Source: an uncultured Lachnospiraceae bacterium (GTDB lineage: Bacteria; Bacillota; Clostridia; Lachnospirales; Lachnospiraceae). Taken from it: 64,000 nt of DNA. Positions 41,258 to 50,258 of the stretch are shown here, piece after piece. The stretch's first letter is position 1. Every line of letters starts with the position of its first letter. The stretch lies in assembly GCA_900319245.1 (NCBI GenBank), contig ONNQ01000010.1:62001-126000 (forward strand), given 5' to 3'. A model generated the notes under the pieces. It did not search any database, was not told the origin of the DNA, and was given only the letters and a program-made list of their open reading frames with translations. The translations under genes were made by a program, and so were the position numbers.

Positions 41258-43137
41258 GTGCGCACCTCCCCGTTCCATTTCCCATTCTCAAATTTCCCAT
41301 GCTCCAGGAAGCGGCGGTTTTCTTCGTTATAAGGCACAGCCGGCAGATGAATGGTCACCGCCGTGCCTTCATCCGGCTCGCTTCGAATGATCAGTCCGTA
41401 TGCTTCGCCAAAGCGCAGCTGGATTCTCTTGTGTACATTGATGAGGCCCACGCCGGACCCGTTCTTATGTACGCGCGACTCATCCACCAGAAGCTGCCGC
41501 ACGGTCTCCTCCGGCATTCCCAATCCATTGTCCGTGATTGTCAAGTAGATGTCTTCTCCCTGCTTGACGCCCTTGACGTGGATCTCGCCTTCATCGCCCA
41601 TCGCATCGATTCCGTAGTACAGCGCATTCTCGAGGATCGGCTGCACGATCAGTTTGACCGTGCAGAAGCTTAGCACTTCCTCCTGAATATCCCAATACAC
41701 TTCAAACGCGTCCTTGTAGCGCACCTTCTGGATATTCATATAATTGCGGGCGTGCACCAATTCATCCTTGATGCTGATGACGGTTCTTCCCCTGCTCAAG
41801 CTGATCCTAAAGAGGCTGGCCAGCTGCGTGACCATAAATACGGCGTCATCGTTTTTCTCCCCTTCGATCATCCACACGATGGAATCCAGCGTGTTGTAGA
41901 GGAAATGCGGGTTGATCTGGGACTGCAGCGCGTCGAGCTCACTTCTTCGCCGCTCATCCTGCTCCGAAAGGAGGTCATCCATCAGCGTGTTGACCTGCTG
42001 GAAGCTTCCCTGCAAACTCCTGCCCAAGTGCTCTATTTCGGCAGGCCCTCCAATATAGACACTGTCGGGATCGACTCTGCCGCCCTCCATGTTCTGGATG
42101 GAGCGGTTGAGCTGCAGGATCGGGCTTGTGATCTGGATCGTGACAATTCGGTTGACCACAAGAATGGCCAGAATGGTCGCCAGGATCACCATCAATGTGA
42201 AAATGCGCATGCTGACGATTCCGAGCTGGAAGCCGTTCATGGGAATGACGCAGACCAGTTTCCATCCCGTGTAACTGATCGTATTGACAATGACCAGACG
42301 GTCCTCCCCGTCAAAGCGCTCCTCGTGCACGCCGTCCTCATACTCGCACACCTGCGCATTGTTCTCTTTGTAATTGCCTGCGTTGATCCGCATCTGCCTG
42401 GGGTGGTAGATCAGCTCTCCGTCACTGTCACACAGGTAAAAATACTGATAGGAATTGGAGCTGTTGACTCTTTCCATCATCTGCTCGATCGTACTGTAGT
42501 TCATGTCGACCAGCAGAACGCCGCGCATCGGAACGCCCTTGTCCGTCAGCTCCACAATCCTGCTCAGAGAGATGACCCAGTAATAGCGGAAGGTCGAGGC
42601 GTCAAAGATATTCTGCACATGCGGCGTCGAAAAGTGCAGGTTTTCCGGTTCTTCCATGGCCAGATTAAACCATGGCTGCTCGCGCACGTCGATGCGGCTC
42701 TTCATGGCCGAAATCGGGGCGGCACTGACAAGGCTTCCGTCCCGTTTGAACAGGGCAAAGCTGATCAGATTGTCCTTGTTGGCCTCATATAGAAGGAACA
42801 TCTCGCTGTCCAGACTGTCTCTTGCCAGATCCTTATCCTTGATCACGTCATAGTACATGGCGTCGCTGACCCTGCGCATACTGGTCAGATAGTCCTCGAG
42901 GTTGGTTTCCGTCTGGGACATGAGCTGCTGCGTGCTCTCCGTCATCATGACCCTTGTTCTCTGGGTAAAGCGGTTGTACAGGACCAAGCTTAAGAGCAGA
43001 ACGACCAAAATAGAGACGACCGTAAAGGAAACAAGGACAGAGGCCTGAATGCCCTGCCTGCCCACGCGTTCCATAACCTTGCCGACCTGGCCGTGGAATG
43101 TATTCTTTTTACTGTTCTGCCCGCCGTTGTCCTGCAC
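41254..43137 (-). CDS. Sensor histidine kinase, LytS/YesM type with dCache-like domain
   Basis: 627 residues: membrane segment 34-54, extracellular dCache-like domain (55-315, with YWVISLSRIV and GVLLVDMNYSTIEQ), second membrane segment, HAMP (340-395), His_kinase segment INPHFLYNTLDSIVWMIEG with the phospho-acceptor His, and HATPase (PILENALYYGID, ITDNGLGMPEE, GVGLINVHKRI). The start is a GTG at 43137 with GAGGGA before it, seven bases past the response regulator stop. It should phosphorylate the adjacent YesN-type regulator. A following anchored binding protein suggests a sugar signal reaches it. Confidence 0.92.
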   Translation of the reverse strand: MQDNGGQNSKKNTFHGQVGKVMERVGRQGIQASVLVSFTVVSILVVLLLSLVLYNRFTQRTRVMMTESTQQLMSQTETNLEDYLTSMRRVSDAMYYDVIKDKDLARDSLDSEMFLLYEANKDNLISFALFKRDGSLVSAAPISAMKSRIDVREQPWFNLAMEEPENLHFSTPHVQNIFDASTFRYYWVISLSRIVELTDKGVPMRGVLLVDMNYSTIEQMMERVNSSNSYQYFYLCDSDGELIYHPRQMRINAGNYKENNAQVCEYEDGVHEERFDGEDRLVIVNTISYTGWKLVCVIPMNGFQLGIVSMRIFTLMVILATILAILVVNRIVTIQITSPILQLNRSIQNMEGGRVDPDSVYIGGPAEIEHLGRSLQGSFQQVNTLMDDLLSEQDERRRSELDALQSQINPHFLYNTLDSIVWMIEGEKNDDAVFMVTQLASLFRISLSRGRTVISIKDELVHARNYMNIQKVRYKDAFEVYWDIQEEVLSFCTVKLIVQPILENALYYGIDAMGDEGEIHVKGVKQGEDIYLTITDNGLGMPEETVRQLLVDESRVHKNGSGVGLINVHKRIQLRFGEAYGLIIRSEPDEGTAVTIHLPAVPYNEENRRFLEHGKFENGKWNGEVRT

Positions 43138-43144
43138 TGGTCCC

Positions 43145-44740
43145 TCACTTTCTCTCCGAGCGGTACCGGGTCGGAGAGACGCCGAATTTCTTCTTGAATA
43201 CGTAACTAAAGTAGGCCGGATCCGCGTATCCCACCTGGGCCGCGATCACGTACGTCTTATCATCCTCCTCGATCAGTCTCTGGACAGCCTGCTCCATGCG
43301 GTAATCCGTCAGGTAATTGATAAAGGTCTTGCCCGTCTCTTTTTTGAACGTGGTGGAGAAATAGGCCGCACTGACGCCAAGTATGCCGCAGATCTTATCG
43401 ATCGTCAGTTCCTGATCGCCGTAATTGTCGCGCACATAGTCGACAGCCTTCGTGACAAAGGTCTGCTCGCCGTCCTCACGCTTACTCTGAATCTGTTCCT
43501 GCATCTTGCAGGCCACGCCGCCGAGCCATTCCCTGAGCTGACCGGCGTCCATGTTGGTGACGTTCCGAAACAGCGCTTCGTCCTCCCCGAAGACCGGCTC
43601 TGTGTCGATCCGGTTGCTGATTGCAAATCGGTACAGAGAACTGACCAGTTCCATGACCATGAAGCGGTGCATGCTAAGCGACATGCCCCCTGCGGACATC
43701 TCATCCACACAGGCCTTGGCCTGCGCGCGGACGGTCTCCGCCGTACTCATTTTCACCGCCTTAAAGAGCTGGTGCAGCCTCTTCTGCGTGTTGTCAGAGG
43801 ACCGGATCTCGCCGGGTTCGATCTCTGCGATATTGATCGCTTTGCCCGCGCCGTACAGCGAACGGTAGGAAACGGCTTCCCGTGCGCCATGATACGATTC
43901 CGAAATCTCGGCAATCGTGCCACACGCTTTCCCAATTCCGATTGTGACCACCGCCTGGCTCACATGTCTTGCAAGGCGGCAGAAGCTCTCCGCCTCATCG
44001 GTGATCCGCGTCACGTCATCCTGCGATACGCAGGGCACTAAAATCACAGTATTGCCTTCGTGCGTAAACATGCGTGCATTCCACTTCTTCGCAAGATGCT
44101 CTGCCGCCAGTCGCCGCACCGACTCTGTGAGGAGCACCGCGCTGATGCCCTCCGGCAGCTGCGTCGTACTGGTATGGACCACGACCACCGTATACATGGG
44201 ACTGTCCATCGTGATCTGGTAGTCCGATAGAAAGCGGGTAATCTCCTGCTCCGGCACGCTGCCATCCACCAGGGAGGCAAAAAAGTTTTCCTGCAGAAGC
44301 GGCAGACTCTCCATGTAGTAGTCCCGGAGCTTCTGCACATTGCGCTTTTCGTCCATCTCATGGTCCAGCGACGCCTTAAGCTTTACAAAGATCCGCTGCA
44401 GTTCGTCCGCATCCACCGGCTTTAAGATATACTCTTCTACCTCCAGGCGGATCGCTTCTTTGGCATATTCAAATTCATCAAATCCCGAGAAAATCAGGAT
44501 CCGCACCGCCGGATACATGGCTTTTAAATTGTGGGCCAGTTCAAGGCCATCCATATAGGGCATTTTGATATCCGTCAGCACAACGTCCGGCGTCTCCTGA
44601 TCCACCAGGTCCAGCGCCTCGATTCCATTGTGCGCGTATCCCATGATCCGGAAGCCAATGCTCTCCCAATCAATCTTTTTCTGCATGGCGCGAATGACGT
44701 TTTCCTCGTCGTCCACCATAAGCACCGTGTACAAACTCAT
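43145..44740 (-). CDS. YesN-type response regulator with AraC DNA-binding domain
   Basis: 531 residues. REC domain 1-120 with VLMVDDEENV, phospho-acceptor Asp in DVVLTDIKMPYMDG and IFSGFDEFEYAKEA, Lys in YILKPVD. A long middle region (about 150-420) of GGDEF-like alpha/beta architecture typical of YesN proteins. C-terminal AraC helix-turn-helix pair: ELTIDKICGILGVSAAYFSTTFKKETGKTFINYL and VIAAQVGYADPAYFSYVFKKKFGVSPTRYR, split across two helices. It likely activates mgl transcription; direct repeats before mglB fit. AGGAGA precedes the ATG. Confidence 0.93.
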   Translation of the reverse strand: MSLYTVLMVDDEENVIRAMQKKIDWESIGFRIMGYAHNGIEALDLVDQETPDVVLTDIKMPYMDGLELAHNLKAMYPAVRILIFSGFDEFEYAKEAIRLEVEEYILKPVDADELQRIFVKLKASLDHEMDEKRNVQKLRDYYMESLPLLQENFFASLVDGSVPEQEITRFLSDYQITMDSPMYTVVVVHTSTTQLPEGISAVLLTESVRRLAAEHLAKKWNARMFTHEGNTVILVPCVSQDDVTRITDEAESFCRLARHVSQAVVTIGIGKACGTIAEISESYHGAREAVSYRSLYGAGKAINIAEIEPGEIRSSDNTQKRLHQLFKAVKMSTAETVRAQAKACVDEMSAGGMSLSMHRFMVMELVSSLYRFAISNRIDTEPVFGEDEALFRNVTNMDAGQLREWLGGVACKMQEQIQSKREDGEQTFVTKAVDYVRDNYGDQELTIDKICGILGVSAAYFSTTFKKETGKTFINYLTDYRMEQAVQRLIEEDDKTYVIAAQVGYADPAYFSYVFKKKFGVSPTRYRSERK

Positions 44741-44791
44741 AGTCCCGCTCTCCTGTACGCAAAGTTCTTATTCGTTCTCTCCTGCATCAGA

Positions 44792-44824
44792 AGTGCTCTT
44801 GCATTTCCTGTATGCAGGAGCACT
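44792..44824 (-). promoter_or_regulatory. Intercistronic hairpin before the response regulator gene
   Basis: AGTGCTC pairs with GAGCACT, extended by TGCAT/ATGCA inside. It lies between the small membrane protein gene and the response regulator gene and could act as a partial terminator or mRNA-processing site, lowering regulator level relative to transporter. Confidence 0.55.
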
Positions 44825-44839
44825 CTTTCGCCTTCTGTA

Positions 44840-45145
44840 TCAGAAGTACTTGTTGTCGACTCTCTTCCAGAGAATGAACGTGACCACAACCCATACGACT
44901 GTCTGGATCAGCGCTGCCATCGGATGGACCGTCTCCAGTATCCCCATCAGGAAAGAACCCAGGCCAAAAAACACAAGCAGCCTGCCTATATCCCGGCAGT
45001 AGCCCTCCTTGTCCTCCGGATCCGGTTTATCCTTCCCGCGGATTGCCTTGATATCCTTCAGGATCAATACCCTGTATGCAAAATATAGGCATACCATTCC
45101 GATCAGAATCGGAATTCCAGCCTGTTCCATGATCTGTCCCAGCAT
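44840..45145 (-). CDS. Small three-helix membrane protein of unknown function
   Basis: 101 residues with helices IPILIGMVCLYFAYRVLIL, IGRLLVFFGLGSFLMGILETV and LIQTVVWVVVTFILW, and a charged loop KAIRGKDKPDPEDKEG. The ATG at 45145 follows AAGGGAG; the 27 upstream in-frame residues lack a ribosome site. It sits between the sugar permease and the response regulator, so it might assist the transporter or modulate the kinase, but no family was recognised. Confidence 0.7.
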   Translation of the reverse strand: MLGQIMEQAGIPILIGMVCLYFAYRVLILKDIKAIRGKDKPDPEDKEGYCRDIGRLLVFFGLGSFLMGILETVHPMAALIQTVVWVVVTFILWKRVDNKYF

Positions 45146-45187
45146 AGTTTTCTCCCTTTTGCGCCATGATTTTGTATCTGTATACAA

Positions 45188-45253
45188 GAGCGAGAGATCC
45201 TTTCCCCTGGAAAACAAATCTTTCAACTGTTTTCGGGATAAGACCTCTCGCTC
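45188..45253. repeat. 66-bp inverted repeat after mglC
   Basis: GAGCGAGAG pairs with CTCTCGCTC at the ends; inside, ATCC/GGAT and GAAAAC/GTTTTC also pair in register, so most of the segment folds on itself. It lies 47 bp past the mglC stop and overlaps the leader of the small membrane protein gene. There is no T-run on the minus side. Confidence 0.7.
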
Positions 45254-45300
45254 ATTTTACAGCAACTCCATTGCAGTTTTAAAGTAACCCTGCTGCGAAA

Positions 45301-46287
45301 TTACTTCTTCGCGACGTACTTTCTGATATCCAGAGAAATCGCGATGTAGATGATGATACCAAGTGCGATCCACTGTGCGTTCGCGTTGACGCCCAGGAAC
45401 TGCAGTGCTGCCTTCAGGAATTCGAAGACCGCGACACCGATGATAGCGGATGAAACTTTACCACGTCCGCCGGTAACGGAGACGCCGCCGATCGTACAAG
45501 CTGCGATTGCTTCCATCTCGTAACCAAGACCAAGGTTAACGGAAGCGCCGCCGGACTTCGCGCCAAGCATGAAGCCTGCAAGGCCATAGAAAGCAGCTGC
45601 CTTCGCATAGATCATGACCATGGTCAGCTTAACCGGAACACCGGCTACTTCTGCTGCCTGCGGGTTTGCACCGATGGCATACATATATTTGCCGTGGCGG
45701 GTCATGTTGAAGATGAACCATGAAATCGCTGCGATCAGAATTGCGATCCATACCAGATAGGGGATCATCAGGAATCTGCCGGATGCCAGATTCGTGTAAG
45801 CAGTTACATAGCCGCCCAGAGGGGTCGCATTGGTAACGATCAGGTTCAGACCATAGACGATCTCCATCATAGCCAGAGTGGAAATGAAAGGAGGAACGCT
45901 GAGGAATGCGATAAAGGAGCCGGTCACTGCGCCGAAGCATGCGCATACGAGCATGACAACGATGGCAGCGAGTATAACATTCATAGGCTTTCCGCCCTGA
46001 ATGAAACGGCCGGAATAATCAGCCTTCTGCAGAAGAATACCTGCAAGGCAGCCGCCCAGACCGATGATACGTCCTGCGGACAGGTCGCAGCCTGCGGTGA
46101 TAACGCAGCCGGCGATACCCAGCGCGATGACCAGACGTGCGGACATGTTCAGGAGCAGGTTCATCAGGTTGGACTGGGAAAGGAAGTTAGGGGACTTGAT
46201 TCCTGTAAACGCAACCAGAATGATGATGATCAGGATAACGCCGTAGTTGATCAGGAAATCCTTTAAATTAAAAGCTTTTTTGTTCAT
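45301..46287 (-). CDS. mglC: Galactose/methyl-galactoside-type ABC transporter permease
   Basis: 328 residues, about ten hydrophobic helices, of the branched-amino-acid/ribose permease family. Diagnostic segments: GIKSPNFLSQSNLMNLLLNMS, CDLSAGRIIGLGG, RHGKYMYAIGANPQAAEVAGV (the ABC-contact EAA-like loop) and GYEMEAIAACTIGGVSVTGG. GGAGGATTCTA precedes the start. It follows mglA by 80 bp and forms the membrane channel of the sugar importer. Confidence 0.94.
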   Translation of the reverse strand: MNKKAFNLKDFLINYGVILIIIILVAFTGIKSPNFLSQSNLMNLLLNMSARLVIALGIAGCVITAGCDLSAGRIIGLGGCLAGILLQKADYSGRFIQGGKPMNVILAAIVVMLVCACFGAVTGSFIAFLSVPPFISTLAMMEIVYGLNLIVTNATPLGGYVTAYTNLASGRFLMIPYLVWIAILIAAISWFIFNMTRHGKYMYAIGANPQAAEVAGVPVKLTMVMIYAKAAAFYGLAGFMLGAKSGGASVNLGLGYEMEAIAACTIGGVSVTGGRGKVSSAIIGVAVFEFLKAALQFLGVNANAQWIALGIIIYIAISLDIRKYVAKK

Positions 46288-46367
46288 TAGAATCCTCCGT
46301 ATTGAAGAGCACTTGATTCAAAGCAACTGTGTCCTAGTTAAACTGAGATCATAGGTGTACATGCTGC

Positions 46368-47876
46368 TTAGAACATAGTTGCATAGTGCATGACCTTCTC
46401 CTGGGTCATATCTGCAGGATCTGTGATCTCACCGCGGATATGGCCATTACACATGACATAGATCCTGTCGGACATGCCGAGCAGCTCTGCCATTTCTGAC
46501 GATATCATGATGATCGCTTTGCCCTGCTTCTGCAGTTCGACCATGATCTCATAGATCTCGTGCTTAGCACCGACGTCGATACCTCTGGTAGGTTCGTCCA
46601 TGACCAGGACATCCGGATCGTTGGCCAGCCATCTGGCGATGATGACCTTCTGCTGGTTACCACCGGACAGGTTTGCGATCGCCTCCTGTGCGTTCGGCGT
46701 CTTGATGGACAGTTTCTTGATACTGTCATCGACGATCTGGTTGATCTTGAGATGATCCAGTACGAAGCCTGCTTTCAGGTTCTTGTCATAAATGGAAATA
46801 CCTGTGTTGTCCTTGATGGACAGGCAGCCCAGAATACCGTTTCCACGTCTGTCTTCTGTGATCAGACCGATACCGGCATTCATGGCCTTGCGAGGCGTCT
46901 TCGTATCTACCTGTTTGCCATTTACATAAATCTCTCCGGATGCGATACCGCGCATACCGAAGATCGCTTCCATAAGCTCTGTACGCTGGGCGCCGACAAG
47001 TCCGCCGAAACCGACGATCTCGCCCTTGCGGATCTGGAAAGAGCAATCCTGGAAGGATTTCTCATGAATCGAGCTGACATTTCTGGCCTCCAGAATGACA
47101 TCGCCAGGCGTGCAGGGATGCGGAGGATATACATTTGTGAGCTCACGGCCGACCATTTTCGCGATGATCTGGTCCGTGGTCATTTCTGCTGCCGGCCAAG
47201 TGCCGACATAGGTGCCGTCACGCATGATGGTGATATCGTCGGAGATCCGCTTGATCTCATCCATCTTGTGTGAGATATAAATCATAGCAACGCCCTTATC
47301 ACGAAGATCGTTCATGATACGGAACAGTACTTCAACTTCTTTGTCAGAAAGAGAGGATGTAGGTTCGTCAAAAATGATGACCTTGGCCTCGTGAGAAACC
47401 GCCTTGGCGATTTCGATCGACTGCATCTGTCCGATGGAAAGATCGGAAAGCGGTGCCTTGGGATCGAAATCCATACCTACTTCTTTGAGCCAGTAGGCAG
47501 TGTCCTCATACATCTTCTTGTGATCAATGACCTTCAGAGGACCATAATTGTGGGTAGGGAATCTGCCCAGGTACATATTCTCAGCTACACTTCTGGGGAG
47601 TACGGGCTGAAGCTCCTGATGCACCATGGCAATACCCATTTTCATGGCTTCATCAGGATTGTTGATGGTCACTTTCTCGCCATTAATATAGACTTCGCCG
47701 GCGTCCATCTTGTAAATGCCGAAAAGGCATTTCATAAGTGTTGATTTACCAGCGCCATTTTCCCCCATCAGTGCATGGACAGTGCCTGGACGGACCGAAA
47801 GGGAAACATTATCCAGAGCCTTAACGCCGGGGAAAGACTTGGATACACCCTTCAACTCAAGAAAATATTCTGCCAT
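46368..47876 (-). CDS. mglA: Sugar ABC transporter ATP-binding protein (two cassettes)
   Basis: 502 residues with two fused ABC domains as in MglA/RbsA: first Walker A GENGAGKSTLMK near residue 39, signature LSIGQMQSIEIAKA and FDEPTSSLSDKE; second domain GFGGLVGAQRTELMEAIFG (degenerate Walker A, as usual), signature LSGGNQQKVIIARW and MDEPTRGIDVG. AAAGGAGATTGGC leads to the ATG. It energises uptake of galactose, glucose or a related hexose together with MglC and MglB. Confidence 0.95.
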   Translation of the reverse strand: MAEYFLELKGVSKSFPGVKALDNVSLSVRPGTVHALMGENGAGKSTLMKCLFGIYKMDAGEVYINGEKVTINNPDEAMKMGIAMVHQELQPVLPRSVAENMYLGRFPTHNYGPLKVIDHKKMYEDTAYWLKEVGMDFDPKAPLSDLSIGQMQSIEIAKAVSHEAKVIIFDEPTSSLSDKEVEVLFRIMNDLRDKGVAMIYISHKMDEIKRISDDITIMRDGTYVGTWPAAEMTTDQIIAKMVGRELTNVYPPHPCTPGDVILEARNVSSIHEKSFQDCSFQIRKGEIVGFGGLVGAQRTELMEAIFGMRGIASGEIYVNGKQVDTKTPRKAMNAGIGLITEDRRGNGILGCLSIKDNTGISIYDKNLKAGFVLDHLKINQIVDDSIKKLSIKTPNAQEAIANLSGGNQQKVIIARWLANDPDVLVMDEPTRGIDVGAKHEIYEIMVELQKQGKAIIMISSEMAELLGMSDRIYVMCNGHIRGEITDPADMTQEKVMHYATMF

Positions 47877-47948
47877 GCCAATCTCCTTTTTTAGTTCTCC
47901 CTTTGTTTCAAAACAGAAAAAACGGGATTGTTTTTAATCGCTAAAGAG

Positions 47949-47978
47949 CGACAGGTGCGGCGCATGCCGCACCTGTCG
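47949..47978. promoter_or_regulatory. Perfect intercistronic hairpin between mglB and mglA
   Basis: CGACAGGTGCGGC and GCCGCACCTGTCG form a 13-bp stem around GCAT, 40 bp after the mglB stop. The minus strand downstream has only CTCTTTAGCG, not a T-run. This is the usual place for a hairpin that protects the binding-protein message and partly limits read-through. Confidence 0.85.
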
Positions 47979-48017
47979 GATCAGACGGTAAACAAATTGT
48001 TTACGAATTACACGAAA

Positions 48018-49142
48018 TTACTGAAGAGAATCAAGGATCTCCTGTGCGTTTTCAGCAGTAACCTTTGTGTAGTCGCACTGAATGTTGTGCTCGTTGCCTG
48101 CACCGTTGAGGTAGTTGATCGCTGCATCTGCTGCACCGTCAGCCTGTGCGAAGTGGTTGTTGAAGACTGTGCCGGTGATCTCGCCGGAGATAACTTTCTC
48201 AACAACTTCTGTCAGGGCGTCAACGCCTACCAGATAGATATCTTTGCCAACTGTGCGGCCTGCGGACTGGATGGACTGCAGAGCGCCAAGTGCCATAGCG
48301 TCGTTGTTGCAGAAAACAACTTCGATGTCGTTGCCGTACTGGGACAGGGAGTTCGCTACAAGCTCAGCACCCTTAACCTGATCCCACATACCAACCTGAT
48401 CATCCAGGCAGTTTACTTCGAAACCAGCGTCTGTCAGAGCCTTAACGGAGTACTCTGTACGATATGCTGCGTCGATGTTCTCAGGATCGCCTTCGATCAT
48501 GATGTAGTCGATCTTGCCGTTCTTGTTGAAGTCAACAGCGTCAAGGCCAAGGTCTGCGATGATCTCGCCCTGGAATGTACCGGACTGACGTGCGTCACAG
48601 CCTACATAACAGACATCCCAATTGTTGTCTGTCCATCTCTGCTGCTCATCTGCATCGGGCTCACGGTTGATGTAAACCAGCGGGATGCCAGCTGCTACGA
48701 CCTTATCGGTAACTGTAGCTGCGGAAGAGGAGTTAACCAGGTTGATGATCAGAACGTCAACGCCGTCAGCGATGAAGTTGTCGATCTGACCGGACTGTGT
48801 AGCCTGATCGTTTGCGCCGTCAACGATTGTGATGTTCTCTTTTGCGAAGCCCTGCTCGATGAGATATCTCTCAAGCTCGCCTCTGAACAGTGTCATGAAG
48901 TTGTCAGAGAACTGATAGATGCAAACGCCGACTTTCTTGCTTGCAAGATCGCCGCCAGCTGCCTCTGCTGCTGCGTCGCCAGCTTCCTCTGCGGGAGCTT
49001 CTGCTTCTTCTTCAACAGTCTCTTCTGCCGCTTCTTCAGCTGCGGGCTCAGAAGATGCTGCGCCTGTGCTTCCGCCGCAACCTACCAGCATGGAAGCTGC
49101 GATGATGGAAGCTGTCATGATAGCAATAACTTTCTTGAACAT
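48018..49142 (-). CDS. mglB: Galactose/glucose-type substrate-binding lipoprotein
   Basis: 374 residues with lipoprotein signal MFKKVIAIMTASIIAASMLVGCGG, shown here as MFKKVIAIMTAS then LVGCGG, an Ala/Glu-rich linker and a type-1 periplasmic-binding body: KKVGVCIYQFSDNFMTLFRG, GVDVLIINLVNSSSAATV, IPLVYINREPDADEQQRW, VEVVFCNNDAMALGALQ. The start is decided by AGGAGG: it abuts the ATG at 49148 and lies six bases before the ATG at 49142, so the latter is preferred. It is the first gene of the transport operon and probably the most expressed. Confidence 0.93.
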   Translation of the reverse strand: MFKKVIAIMTASIIAASMLVGCGGSTGAASSEPAAEEAAEETVEEEAEAPAEEAGDAAAEAAGGDLASKKVGVCIYQFSDNFMTLFRGELERYLIEQGFAKENITIVDGANDQATQSGQIDNFIADGVDVLIINLVNSSSAATVTDKVVAAGIPLVYINREPDADEQQRWTDNNWDVCYVGCDARQSGTFQGEIIADLGLDAVDFNKNGKIDYIMIEGDPENIDAAYRTEYSVKALTDAGFEVNCLDDQVGMWDQVKGAELVANSLSQYGNDIEVVFCNNDAMALGALQSIQSAGRTVGKDIYLVGVDALTEVVEKVISGEITGTVFNNHFAQADGAADAAINYLNGAGNEHNIQCDYTKVTAENAQEILDSLQ

Positions 49143-49201
49143 TTTCATCCTCCTACAAATAATGTTACTTGTTGTGCGCATACTGCGCCGTTACTGTTCA
49201 C

Positions 49202-49207
49202 ATTGTA
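49202..49207 (-). promoter_or_regulatory. mglB promoter -10 box
   Basis: TACAAT on the minus strand, 60 bp before the mglB start. No good -35 is seen at 17 bp, so activation by a bound regulator is likely. Confidence 0.5.
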
Positions 49208-49237
49208 GATTTTGGCCTTTTATAAAAACATTGAATT

Positions 49238-49267
49238 TTCTTCTCTCTTACTCGAAAATTCTTCTCT
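49238..49267 (-). promoter_or_regulatory. Direct repeats 21 bp apart upstream of mglB, candidate YesN site
   Basis: AGAGAAGAA occurs at 49267-49259 and again at 49246-49238 on the minus strand, each flanked by A/T (TTTTC and AAATTC). The 21-bp offset puts both on one face of the helix, the pattern expected for a two-headed AraC-type regulator; the nearer copy abuts the expected -35 region. Confidence 0.6.
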
Positions 49268-49402
49268 ATTGTGCACAACAAATTCCCATAGTTTTTGCGC
49301 ATTGTTGGCAATTTGACGAAAGCCGGAATACTGTTCACCCAAAAAGCCAAAAATGTAGTTGGCAATATCAGAAATTCTTAATATACTTGAATATACGGTG
49401 TT

Positions 49403-49408
49403 TTGACA
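49403..49408 (+). promoter_or_regulatory. Possible -35 box of the suf pair
   Basis: TTGACA 38 bp before the sufC start; the -10 is unclear (CATATAGT or TAGATA, both poorly spaced). The rest of 49268-49402 is AT-rich with no recognised element. Confidence 0.35.
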
Positions 49409-49445
49409 CAACGCATATAGTAGATACAGCGAAGGAGAATATAGA

Positions 49446-50258
49446 ATGCTGGAACTGAAAAACATTCAATTTGACGTTCAGGAAGGCCATGAAGAAATTG
49501 GAATCATTCAGGACGTCAGCTTCACCATTCCGGACAACAAGTTTGTTGTCGTGACGGGCCCCAACGGCGGCGGCAAGTCCACACTTGCAAGACTGATCGC
49601 CGGTATTGAGAAGCCTACGGCCGGAACCATTCTTCTCGACGGAGAGGATATCACCGATAAATCGATCACCGACCGCGCGCGCATGGGCATTTCCTATGCG
49701 ATGCAGCAGCCCGTCCGCTTTAAGGGCATCCAGGTCCTGGATCTGCTCCGACTTGCGGCCGGCAAGCGGGTGTCTGTGGCCGACGCATGTCAGTACCTGT
49801 CCAGAGTCGGACTGTGCGCCAAGGATTATATTAAGCGCGAAGTAAACGCCAGCCTTTCCGGCGGCGAGCTCAAGCGAATTGAGATCGCGACGGTTCTTGC
49901 GCGCGGCACCAAGCTCTCCGTATTCGACGAGCCCGAGGCGGGCATCGATCTGTGGAGCTTCCAGAACCTGATCCAGGTATTTGAGCAGATGAGAGACTCC
50001 ATCAAGGACAGTTCCATCCTCATCATCTCCCACCAGGAGAGGATCCTGGAGATCGCGGATGAGATCATCGTCGTAGCAGACGGAAAGATCGAGCGTCAGG
50101 GTTCCCGTGATGAGATCCTGCCGTCCCTGATCGGCACGACCAGCGCTGTTGGCGCTTGCGTACCTCTCGGCGGAAAGCCCGCGCAGGTTCCCCAGATCCC
50201 TGTGGACGAGAACGGAAATCCCATTCCCAAGAATACACTGCAAGGAGGAGAAGCCTGA
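49446..50258 (+). CDS. sufC: SufC-type ATPase of Fe-S cluster assembly
   Basis: 270 residues, ABC ATPase: Walker A VTGPNGGGKSTLARL near residue 40, Q-loop MQQPVRFKGI, signature LSGGELKRIEIATVLARG, Walker B SVFDEPEAGIDLWS and switch SHQER. It powers cluster assembly on the SufB/D-like scaffold. AAGGAG precedes the start, and its TGA overlaps the ATG of the next gene (TGATG). The C-terminal 25 residues (VPLGGKPAQVPQIP) are an extension beyond typical SufC. With only one SufB/D partner and no SufS/SufU, it matches the minimal two-gene SUF-like layout common in anaerobes. Confidence 0.93.
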   Translation: MLELKNIQFDVQEGHEEIGIIQDVSFTIPDNKFVVVTGPNGGGKSTLARLIAGIEKPTAGTILLDGEDITDKSITDRARMGISYAMQQPVRFKGIQVLDLLRLAAGKRVSVADACQYLSRVGLCAKDYIKREVNASLSGGELKRIEIATVLARGTKLSVFDEPEAGIDLWSFQNLIQVFEQMRDSIKDSSILIISHQERILEIADEIIVVADGKIERQGSRDEILPSLIGTTSAVGACVPLGGKPAQVPQIPVDENGNPIPKNTLQGGEA

